Origin: Ovis canadensis
Taxonomy: Eukaryota > Chordata > Mammalia > Artiodactyla > Bovidae
Length of the DNA stretch: 64,000 nt
Direction: 5' to 3'
Assembly (NCBI RefSeq): GCF_042477335.2
Contig: NC_091245.1
Span: 28,468,501-28,532,500, forward strand
In this document: piece by piece, positions 34,001-46,000 of the stretch
Numbering within the stretch: position 1 is the stretch's first letter
Layout of the letters: every line of letters begins with the position of its first letter
Position numbers and translations under genes: made by a program
Notes under the pieces: generated by a model
What the model was told of the DNA's origin: nothing
Seen by the model: the letters and a program-made list of their open reading frames with translations, nothing else
The model's database searches: none

Positions 34001-37000
34001 TTTCTTTAGCTGAATGACAAGCATCTTATCTGTTTATACTGTACCTTGATTTTACAAAGATGAGTTATTAAGACAGTGCTGTCAGATTAGGTGTGGGAAA
34101 GATCGCTATAAAAGAATGGGAGGAGTGGAAATCATGTACATTGAGAAGGATTTTTTTTTAATACATGTATACTGTTATATTACTAGGTTCAAATTCTCAC
34201 TCTACTATAAACAGTTGAACCTGGAAATCATAAATGATAGAGCAGACCTATGCTCAAACAAAAGGCCGTGTATCTTCATTGAGACTGGGGAATGAATGTG
34301 AGTTACATGGTTGAAGTATTCAGTTAGTCCCACTCATATCACAAAAGGACTTTTGGTAGTGTGTGAAGTTCTGGGTGAGAAACAGGCAGGATTGAAGTCA
34401 CCTGCATACAAATAGTAACTGAAGCCATGGGGATAAAGGCTTCTTAATTTGAGGTCTTCAAGGGGCTCTGGATCCCCCTGAAGCTGAATTTAAAATGCTG
34501 TGTGTATATGTGCATCTTTCTTGGAAGTGAGAAGAGACAGCCTTGGAGGGACCCTACAGGACACCAGCATTCAGTGTAGGTAAAGAAGAGCCTACAAAGG
34601 CAAAAAGCAGCCAGAGAAGATGGAGGAATCCAGGAACAGTTTCCCAGAAATCAAGGCAGATTTCAGCAGATGGGTCTGACATTCCCAGGGACCAGCCCTC
34701 CCGGTAGCTCTGCTCACCTCGGTAGCACCTCCTCATGTCAGGGCCCAGCCACATTGTGTCAGGACAGGCACACGTGTACTTGGGGGAGTGGCTGGAGATC
34801 TGAGGAGCAGGAAGGCACAGGTACTCACAGCCCCCATTGGGCTGGGCACTCAGCTCACAGGCATCTGCAGCTACGGGCACAGAGAGATGGCGAGAGAGAG
34901 CGTCGGGGCACAGACAGGAAATGCCAGGTTCTCCCTCCTCCCAGGGACGAGGCCCTGCCCACTCAGCTCAATCAAAACACTTTCTCTGCTACTTCTTTCG
35001 AGCACCTTCCGCCACTGGACTTGCTGTTTTATCCCCACATTTGTTTAATGCTGACGACAACTCTGAGGGCTGGGTGTTATGCCCAGACTGCCCCCCCCCA
35101 AAAAAAAAATAGACTGCTTAAAGAGAACAAACTTGTCAAAGCTATGCCTCTTGTAAGTTTGGAGACAATTTAAACTCGGGTCTGTTGGACTCCAGAGACC
35201 ATGTTTTTTCCTCCCTATGCCACATCTCTTTCCTCTTTAAATTTCTAGATCTAGAATCAGGCACCAACCTTATTTCCTTACCCCCTTTCCCCACCTTCAC
35301 CCTCTCTGTTGCAGTTAGACTGAGGACACCCTAGTGACAGAGGCGAGAACAACCTAATGGTAGGATTCCTGGCTTTTGTTCCCAACCAGCCAGCTGACTT
35401 ACTGACGGCTTTAGGATACATTACTTTACACCACTGCCAAGCATGAACAAATGACAAATGAGAAGCAATGGGCTCCTTCACGGCCAAAGTTGCTCTGGAA
35501 TCAGACAGATCTAAGTTTAGGCGTTAGCTCTACGATCTGCTGACATTATTTCACCTCTCCACTACAGTTTCTTCAGCTGTTAAATGAGAACAGTAATTGC
35601 CATACTTTGTAAGACTGACAAAAATGGGACATTTGTATGTTCATTTATTTATACCCAGCCTTAGTTCACCAAGAGTTTGAGGCAAATGAAATAAAATATG
35701 TGACAGCTAAGCAGTTCACCAACGAGAGGGATTGTCACCACTGCCTCTGGGGCTGCTGAGATGTGACATAAATGTGAACGCAGCCTGCCTACTGGATGGA
35801 GAGGGTGTGGGCAGGGGCCCTAGCACTGGGGAAGGCTCACCTCTTGGCTGCTTCAGCTCATGGAAGATGACGATATCATGCGGGTTGTTGAGGTTCTCAG
35901 CTAGGATGGAGATTTCCAGGCCATTGAGCCGATTTGCACTGAAAATGGCCTCATTCTCCAGGTCTGTCCAGAACACCTTGTCCTGTGGGGTACAGATACA
36001 GAGAATGGCCTAGAGCCTAAACCCATGACCTCTGTCTGAGGGCTCAGGCTCAAACGACAGCCACAAGAACTGCTCTGGCATTTCCCCTGAGCTCTCCTGT
36101 CCACGGATTCACGGTGGGACTCTCAGCTCTAACCTGTGGCATATGCTGTGGTTTCCTTCTGTCTCAGAGGGTTACTCAGTGATTCTGTGCTTTGGCCTAA
36201 AGGCTGCTCATTAACGCTGAGCTAGGCCTGCTTCTTGGAGTTCAGCAGAACCAGGGTTGGGTTGGGTCTCTTTAGCTATTACCATCGCTAGGCCCCGGGA
36301 CCAAGATTGGAGAGGATGTGTGGTTTAGTGAGTATTATCCAGACAGGGCCTCCTCCTGCAGCCTCTGGGTGTACACGCGTGTGGAATGGTTAGTCCACAC
36401 AAGCCTAGATGCGCATATGTAGGCAAATTCACATTTACAGGTACAACCGTGCACCCTGTGCAGACCTAGACACAAACCCACATGCTCATCTCCATGCCCA
36501 AAGGCACACCTGTACCTAAATGAGCACTTGTCTAGATACTGGTATACACGTTTACATTCACAAGCACTAGCACATACAGGGATGCACATATTTTAGCAGA
36601 TGCATTCATGTTTACACATGCACATACACATACGTGCCACATATATGCACAAGTACAAACACATGTGTCTGAACACACCTGTCTTTTGAAGCAGAGGCTG
36701 GACGTGGGAAGTGGAGCTTTGCCCACAGTTTCAGAGCTGTGCTGGGTGATGTTGCTCCGAGCAAACACTGCCCACACCCACCACGGGCCAATGTTCCCTC
36801 GCTTCCCCTCCCCCTGATGGCAGAGCGAGTTATGGGGAAGAGGTATGTGTGTACAAGAACTTGATTGGTTCTGGCTTCCTTATTCCCCAAGGTGGAAGGT
36901 TGTCAGGGTCGGAACACAGGAAGGTCTTGGCTCTTCACTCTTCCATGAGCTTCTTTTTTGTTGCTGTGGGGTTTTGTGTTTGTTTTTTTTTTGGCGGGGG

Positions 37001-40000
37001 GCGGGGGGCGGGGTCTTTTTTTCTTGAGGGTTAGGATGATGCCTGGTTTACCTCTATGACCCCAGGATCCAGCAAAAGTGAGTGAGAGTGTGTTGAATTG
37101 AATAGCATCTATCAGGCCATTTCCAATAGTAAATGAAACTAAGGAAATGTACATTCCTTCTCCTCCCTTTATTGGGCACCTTCTGTATATGTGGGTACAG
37201 TGCTGGGTGCTGAGGGTACAAGGTCTAGCAACTTACCTATGAGAAGTGCTCTGGGGGAGGGGCCTTGGGGAGGAAGCACAGGAAAGGCTGCCAGGTGGAC
37301 AACGGACTGCAAAGCCTCTGTTTGCAGGCAGCTCACATATTGCGTACAAACGAGCCAATTGGCTTCCCTGTCCCTTTGTTTCCACCTGGACGAGTCTCAG
37401 GGAGTCGTCCTGTGTGAACAGCCTTTCCTAGGCTCCAGCTTCCTGAAGGAGCCTTGCCTCCCCTCTCGGGGCTCACCTCAAACACAGCTATCCCAAAAGG
37501 GTGGCTCAAGAAGTCAGGGGAGGAAATCAGCATCTTCCTGTTGCCTCCATTGAAGTCAATGCTGGACAGCTGGTGCAGCTTGGAGTCCACCCAGTACAAG
37601 CGCTGGTTCAGCAAATCTTGGGGAGGAAAAGGACGAGGGGATCAGTTGCTGAGCCTGCGACTGCAGCCTGGATCTCGGCTCCTTTGTGCCTCTTCCCTGC
37701 CCACATCTCCAGGCCAGGCCTCAGGAGGAGGCCAGCCCAGGGAAACCATCAGGAAACAGAGGCACTGGCTCTAAGAGGGGACGTGGAGACAAGATCCATG
37801 GAGCTCCAGGCAGTGGTCAGCACCAGGTGCTAGAACAGCCCACTCCCCCGCCCCCATCCAGGAAGGCAGGGCTCACCCAGGGTGATTCCATTGGGCCACT
37901 CAATACCATCCGACACCAGTGTCTGCCGGCCCACACCGTTGAGCCCGGACTTCTCAATCTTGGCCTGGAACCCCCAGTCAGACCAATACATGAACCTAGA
38001 GGAGAGAAAACCCAACTGAGCTTCTTGACAGGGAACATGACTGGGGCAGTCTGGCTCACAAGGACTCAGTGGCCCTCTGGATCCTGCTTAGTGGGGACTG
38101 GAAGTTGACCTCTGAAGTTCAGAGGAGCATCAAATCTTGGAACTGACAGGTGAGCTAGTTTCAGGAGCATAACACAACGATTCAGCATTTGTATATATTG
38201 CAAAGTGATGGCCATAATAAGCCAGTTAGCATCCTGCACCACACACAGCTACAGTTGCTTTTCTCGCGATGAGGACTTTTGAGATTCACCACTCCCCAGT
38301 TTTGAGACTTTATGATGGCTTCTCCTATTGACCTTAAAACCAGATCCCACATCCTTACCACAGCTGACAAGGCTCTGCATGACCAGGGCCCTGCCTACCT
38401 CTCTGGCTATTTCTCCCAGCACCATCGCCCACCTCCCTTACAATCCTCACAGCTGCCCCACAGGGCTTCTCTTAGGTCCTTCAGGGCACCAAGGCCTCCA
38501 CGGAGCCTTTGCTCCCACTCTTTTGCCATTTACAATGTCTTTTCAGTAGAGAATCTTCCTCTGTTAGGAAGTAGGTTCTTCCTTCCCCTCAATGTAAGCA
38601 GGTTCTCCCTGTTACCTTCTCTTAAAGCAGCCCGCTCTTCCCTTCTGTAGCGCTCACAGCATTGTTGACTTATGTTTGCTTTTGGGTGTGGTGTATTTGT
38701 TTACTGTCTGTTTTCCCCACTAGTCTACAAGCTCCACTAAGGGAAGGTTCCTCATCTGCGTTATTCCTCATTTTATGCCTGGCAGGTGGTTTGCGTGTGA
38801 TATAGGTCTTCATTTACTATTTGTTGAACAAACTAGTGTTTTCATTCTAGTCTCACAATTACCCCAGAAGGGTATCATTACTAGTCCCATTTACAGATTA
38901 ATAAATTGTGGCTCAGAGGGGCTGACTTTCCTAATATCATGATGTGAACAAGCAGCGAAACCAGGCTTCAAATTTAAGTTGAAATTCAAGCCTGCATGCT
39001 TAACCCTCCCCATAATGCCTCTGCTGAAGCCTGGTGTCCAGCCAAGCTGGCTCCAGGCTAAGGGGCCGAGTAATTGTTTTGGATCATTTCCATTTGCTGT
39101 CTGAATCCCATCGTCATTCTGCTCTGTACAGCAAAAGGCTGGTGCACGTGGGAACCACATCAATGGGCTTGACTCCCTAGCAATCTGGCTTCCAGTTGGA
39201 TTCAGCAAAATATTGGAGTGGGAAGAGGACAGACTGAGGTCAGGATGTCTATTCCCGACTCTCCCACACAAAGCTGACTCCAACTGGCTCACGCTCTAAA
39301 GGTTTAACCGGCCTCAAATCATCTTCATCTGAGTGTGCAGTGGGTTTCCTGCTGGGACCCTGACAGATCCACAATGGACCAGGGATGGGCTGGGTGTAAC
39401 CACATGGTTTGGGGGATGTGGCAGGTACAGCCCCAGGTCTGTATGACAGCAGATAGGGAACGGGGTTGAGGCGGGGGTTAAATGAGATGACTCAGCGTCT
39501 GCAGAATGCCTAGGACTGTGCTTCGTGCACCTGTGTGTGCCGAGTAAATGGCAGCTGTCAGTCACTTCCCAGGGCTGCTTAACAATTAAGGAAACAGCAG
39601 AAGGAGGAAGCTGGTGATTCTGGTAAGCAATGTGATGCAGCTGCTTAAAATCCATGCCATCTCAGGACATCACTACTGAGGAAGGGAGGGAGTCCTGCTC
39701 TGTTCAGAATCCCTACCCCCAGTACAGAGGCATGGCCAGAGCAGGTCAGCCTGGGTGATGAGGGGCCCAGAGACTGTGGGCAACATGGGTGGGGATGGAG
39801 GCAGGCAGCCTGGAGCAGAGTAGACCCTGTAATTTTGTTCCTCAAATCTCTCTGTCTGTCTGGAAGGGCAGGGAGGAGACATGCCAGAGGTAACTCCAGA
39901 GGACAATCAGAGAGATTTGGGAATGCGAGGAACAAAGATCACTTTCCAATGAGCAGAGCTGCCCCCAGCTGAAACAGGCCGTGTGGGATGGAATGGGCTC

Positions 40001-43000
40001 CTGTCTCTGGGAGCCTGAGCACCTACCAGATGACCACCTGCAGCGTATGGCAACCTGAGGGAAGACATCCCGCCCCAGGAATATCTACAGTCCCCAGCAC
40101 CCTGAGATGCTCGGTTCTGTGATATGATGAGTGAGTATCCCAGTCCTGGGAGTGCCCCGGCAGCCAGTGCACAAGGACCCCTGGTCAGGCGTTCATGGGC
40201 TGAGCGCCCCGCAGGGACTTTCTCCCCCATTGTCTATGTCTGGGTGGCCCATGGCCTTCTGAAGCCCTCGAGATAGCTCTGGTGACAGACACGTGCAGAC
40301 TGAGTGCCCAGCATAGTCTGGGGGTGGGAACACTCACCCTCGCAGGGGGTCGACGGCAATGGCCCGGGGTTCGCTGAGGTTGCGGCTGAAGAGGGTACAT
40401 CGGCGTTTGCCGTCGACTGTGGCCACGGAGATGGTCTTGTTGCCAGAGTCGGTCCAGTAGATGTGCTTGTGGACCCAGTCCACCGCCAGGCCCTCGGGAG
40501 AGTGCAGCTGCTCGTCAATGAGGACATCCTGCTCCACGGGGTTGCTGGCTTTGTCCATGTAGGCACTAGGAGCAACCAGGGCTGGTGTGGGCAGGCGTGC
40601 CACCCCCGGGGCCTGTCTGCAGCTGCCCTTCCCCTCTCTTCCCTCTGGGCCATGGTGGTGCACCAGAGAGGAGCTTGGCTCATTTCCATGCAGTGTGTTC
40701 CCTCGGCCACCAGGGTAAGTACACAAGCTAGAGTCAGCCAGTCTCTGGCCTGAAGAAGCTCAGTTTAGAAGGGACGGAAATTTACAGCCCAATAATTACA
40801 CCAATACTCTGTGATTACGGAAAGTATCAGAGGCTGTACCAGCAGAGAAGTGGAAACTGCATCATCCTGGGGGGCTGGAGGAGGCCTTGTGGTTGAGCCC
40901 TGAAGGACCAATTCACCAGGAACACAAAGAACAGACAGGTCGGGTTAGAGTCAGCATGTGCAGATGCCAAAGCACGTGTTCTGAAACACTGAGCGAGCCA
41001 GCGGGCGAGGGTGGAGGGGGCCGGTGAGGGTGTGAGACAGAGTAGGTAGGAGGGACCACCTCCCGATGGCCCTCGCATATGCGCTAAGGGTAAAACTGAA
41101 CAGGTCAGAGGACATGGCCAGACAGGGGAGTTAGATCACTGTGGCACCTGCCGAATACGCAAGGGTTTGGAGGGGGAGGGGATGAAGGCAGGGAGACCAG
41201 TTAGGAGGCTGTGAGCACGTCCAAGTGAGAGACGAAGAGGGTCTGCAGAAGGGCTGAGGCAGTGAGAACAGAGAGAAGAGGCCAAAATACAGCAGGCACT
41301 CAGGCGGAAACACTAGCAGGGCTTTATGTCTCCCAAATGCCGTTTTCCCCAAGGCTTTCTTCTCCCAGACCCTCTCTTTGCTCTGTTAGTTCCACAGTGC
41401 CCACGGCCATCCTGACTCAAATTCTCTGATCTTGACAACTAAGTCTCAGACTATAAAGCAGACTGGCCCCCTTTGAATGTCTCATGGACGCCTTGAATGC
41501 AACACATCCCAAACTATTCACCCCATTCCCCTCTTCTCAGCCACACTCAGCCTGCCTAACCCACCACCATCTCTCCCCTCCCGGTCTCATCTCAGAGAAT
41601 GGTACCCAAGTGCCAGGCAAGAAACCGAAACTCTCAAAAATGAACTCTCAAAACGAAAGTGGGAATTCATTTCAACTCTTCCTCCTACAGCCCCATACCC
41701 AGTCTGTCATCAAATCCTGCCTCTTTCAGTCACAACTGTTGGACACACACTGCTTGAGCTGGTTCTGGGTGTGTGAGTTTGTCTATGTGCGCTAGGGTAT
41801 GATAGGCACTGGGTTGTCAGTGAGTAGCCACTAGCGTTGCTCCCATCCATCCATCCCACCATCTGTTCAACAGTCCACCCAGGGCCTGGTCATCAGCAGT
41901 CCTGAGTCCAAGTGGACCTCAGGACAAAGAAAGGACATGACTACCAAAGGGGACTTGGGCACGCGGAAGCTCCCAGGAGAGAACTTCTTGTGTGTGTGAG
42001 GAGCCTTCCTGGGAGCCAGAGCCAAGAGACTGTGATGTGAAGGGCTGGTCTGGGCATAGTGCAGCGCCCAGACCGGGTCGGAGGTGTCCTCTACACTTTT
42101 CCTTCATGATCATCACAAGGGATATCACCGTGTTCTGAGTGGGATGCTCCATGCAGGACCAGGTCTGAGTCATCTTTCAGTCCTGAGTATCCAACACACA
42201 TGTATGTGAGCGGCTCTGAAAGTCCCCGCCAAAGCCCCAGGCACCTTCCTGTGCCTTGCACCACCCGACTAGGCCGCCAGAGGTCAGTCAAAGCCCCCAT
42301 GTGTGGGCTCTCCCAACAAAGCCCTCAGACTCCGCTGGCCCAGCAGGTGGGGAAGTCCCGGCAGTTCCATGTGCTCTGCGCTCCTGCATCCCCTCCTAAG
42401 CCCCAGCTCTGTCCTGGGGGAACCTAGGGGCAGAGGGGGTGCAGAGGCCACCCGTCCCCTCCGCCTTTGTCAGTCCCTCTCCACGCCTTGGCTGCAGGAG
42501 CCAGGCCTCTGCTCACCTGTAGATCTTGCGGTAGGAGAGGTCGCACCAGTAGATGCGATTGGTGGCAACTTCAACGTCCAGCGCCACGACGTTCTTGAGC
42601 ATGGGGATGAGCCGCGAGTAGTCCCGCTTTACTAGGTCTATCCTCCGCACTTCGTGCCGGTTGGTGAAGATCAGGGATGGGCTTCTGCCAGCTGCCATGC
42701 AGGGGGGGTTGAGAGGGCAAGGGTCAGCGCAACGGGTGGGGCGTCTAGAGACCAAGGCTCTGCTGCTGGTTTGCTGCGGGACACCTCATTTCCCGTAAAA
42801 AGTGGTGGCAACTCCTACCTCACAAGTTAGAGAAGTGAGATAATGGGTACAAAAAGCATAAGATGCAAAGCACCACACATAACAAGAGGGATTTTTTTAT
42901 TAGACACAAACTCCCCCAAATCTGAGATGACTCCATTTCCTCTGGCCTGTATGGGAGGCTTTCTGCAGTGACTCCAGCTCCCTGTTCAGCCTCATCACTC

Positions 43001-46000
43001 ACCCCCTAACACCTTGGTCCCAGCCACTAGGCTATCTGTCATCATCTCCCCACGGCAGAGCTTTGCTGCCTCAGGGCCTTTGCTCAAGCTGTCCTTCCAC
43101 CTACAGTGCACTTCTCCCCAACAGCTGCCTCTTCCTCTGCTTGGGCCCCACTGCAACATTCAAGAAGGTGCAACAGGAATGTTACATGATTTACAAAGAG
43201 GGCTGAGGCTGCAGGATGGAGCACAGACCTCAGGGCTGGTGGTGAGGCTCAATGGAGGAGATTCAAGGAGGTCATTGTTAGTCTTCAATTTACACAGTGT
43301 GTTTGGGGACACGGCAAGAGATGAATCTGCAGATGCCGGCAGGGACCCAATTACAAAGGATCCTGTGATCTGGATTTGCCCTTTATTCTGAGCCAGTAGT
43401 TGGGGCAGGATGTGTATAATATGATACAAATTATTCACATGCAAAGGGACAACACACAACTGGTGTATATACAAACTCATTTTCAGACTTAGGATTAGAT
43501 TTTGGGAAGAACATCAAAGGTTTAACACTCCTGGCTACTCCATGAGGAAGGTCACTGTCCCCCAGGCCTAGAAGGGTCTAGAACTTGGCACAGGCTGCCG
43601 CTCCTCCAGCCTGTTTTCAGATGTAACGGGCCAGTCTCAGGTATATGCACTGTCTGAGCGGCAACACCTATCTCTGGAGCTGCCTGGGCCTTCTCCCAGT
43701 CTTGTTTTCCAGCTGACGCTTCTGCAGGGCCCCTGGTCCCTGTCACTGCACATCTCTGCCAGGGTAATGTGCTCCTTGGGGGTTGGGAGGGACCAGCACA
43801 GAGCCATGTGGGGCCTGGGGCTGAGGGTGTGACCTGTGTGTAGTGATAGAGATCATTTCAGAGCAGGGTGGGGGTGACAGGGAGGGTATGGGACAGAGAA
43901 CATGGAAAAATACAGCTCCATGTGCAAGGAGAAAGGAGAAAGGCTGGGTTCAAGGCCAACTCTGCCATTGACAATCTGTGATTTTCCTTGCCTGGAGAGT
44001 GAAAGTCGCTCAGTCGTGTCCGACTCTTTGGGACCCCATGGACTATACGACCCATGGAATTCTCCAGGCCAGAATACTGGAGTGGGTAGCCTTTCCCTTC
44101 TCCAGGGGATCTTCCCAACCCAGGGATCGAACCCAGGTCTCCCACATTGCAGGCGGATTCTTTACCAGCTGAGCCACAAGGGATTCCCTCGCCTGGAAAT
44201 GAGAGCAAAGACACCTTATCTTCCCTAGGGCAGGAGCTGGGTTAAAGGGTATCTTGAACTGATTTTTACCAAGAGTTGTGACTGTGACAGGTGCCCTGTT
44301 TGTTTACGACTGGAGTTTTTGTGGAACTGCACTTTAGATATTGATATGTGGGGGTTGTATATACGTGGGCCATTGTGTGTTGTCTCCACTGCAAGTATAT
44401 AGTCTCTGTTACACGTCACACCTGTCCTAGGTGGAGGAAGGAACTGGTTGCAAGCTACATGTGATGTGCTAATGTATGTGCTGTACATTGTACAGTTTGG
44501 GTGCTGTGTGTTTCGGGTTTGCTGGCTATATATCAATTATTGTAGCTGCTGTATTGTTACAGCCTATAGAGTGGGTATTTGTGCATCTGAATTCCAGGTT
44601 CATATATCTAACAGCCTACACAATACTTCCACTGAGATGTCTAAACAGTTTTGTTAAATTTAACATGTCCAAATTAATCCAATATTCTCCCAAACCCGCT
44701 TTTACCATCTTTCCCAATGCCTTAAACAGCAATCCCATTTTTTCATTTGGTTAAAAACCTCATGGTCATCTTTGACTCCTTTTTTCAATTTCACACCCTA
44801 CATTCAATTCATAAGAAAATCCTGTTGCTTCAAAATAAATCCTGACGTTGAAAATATATTCACATTGTCTACTTTTCATTATCTCCATGCAACACCCTGG
44901 TTTAATCCACCATCCCCTCTCTCCAGGCTGACTGCAAAGACCTCTGCAGCAGTTACCCAGCTTCCTCCCCTGCCCCTGACAGTCTGTTCTCCACACAGCC
45001 ACTAGAGGGAGCTGGTTAAAATGGAAGGCACCCTGTCCCTTTACTCTGAACCGACCAAAGCTTCCTTCCCCCTGACTGATGGTGAGAGTCAGCCCTTCAT
45101 AATAGTCAAGAAGGCCTTTATGATCGTCCCAAGTCACCTTGTGGGCTTCATCTCCTCCTACTCGCTTCGCTCCAGCTGCACTGGCTTCCTCTTCGTTATC
45201 TCAACACAGCAGGCATGCTGCTATCTTTGGTTCCTGCAGGTCACGCATGGCTCACCCCTTCTCCTCCTTCAGGTCTTTATGCAAATGTCACCCTCTCAGT
45301 AAGGGCTTTCTTGAACACTCTATTTAAAACCATAAGCCACTGCCCCCTTGGACTGCTCTACTTTATATTTCTCCTGAACCCTAATCACTGTCTGCCATGC
45401 ACTGAATTTTATTTCATTTTTTGATTTCCTGTCTCACCCACTAGAGTGTAAATCCTATAAGGACAGAGATTTGAATCTGTTTTGCTTACTGTTGAGTCTC
45501 TAGTGCCTACAACAATGTTAGGTGTTCAGTGTAAACAAATGAATAAAACAAGTGAATTCCATCGGCTGACCTGAAGATCAACGTCAGGTCTGCACACAGC
45601 TCTTTGTGTGGGTTGCCTATGCCATGTGTGGCCGGCATGGTCCAGCTTAGATCTGCCATGTGAGTGCAGTCTCTGGGTGGCTCTGTGCAGGGTCAGTGTT
45701 GTGTGCATGGTTGCACTGTGTGTGTGCTATATATTGCAACTTCCTATCTGAGTGTGTGAGGGGGTGTGTGTGCACACCCACTCCTCGCATGTGAAGCACG
45801 CTGCTTCCTGGACTCCCTCAGAGCTGCTCCCCTGCCCCCGACCTTGTAGTGTCCATACTGACCAACGGCCTTGCAGTTCTTGGTCAGTGTGTCCATCTCG
45901 TAGCCAGGGTGGCACTCGCATTTAAAGTAGCCCTTGTAATTGACACAGATCTGGCTGCAGGCATCTGGGTCCTCGCACTCATCGATGTCTGCGGGGAGGA

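Larger units (their letters stand above)
37996..40337 (-). other. LRP8 intron 10
   Basis: 2.3 kb with an L2 remnant (about 38330-38830) and an adjoining reverse MIR (about 38840-38970). 39000-40330 shows nothing nameable. Confidence 0.5.
42692..45862 (-). other. LRP8 intron 8
   Basis: 3.2 kb with a Bov-tA SINE (43986-44197) and an L2 remnant (about 44880-45545). The remainder is unannotated, including TG-rich sequence near 45680-45780. Confidence 0.55.

Noticed and set aside
34670-35173. 167-codon plus-strand frame over LRP8 exon 14
   Set aside because: Antisense shadow of the EGF-C exon.
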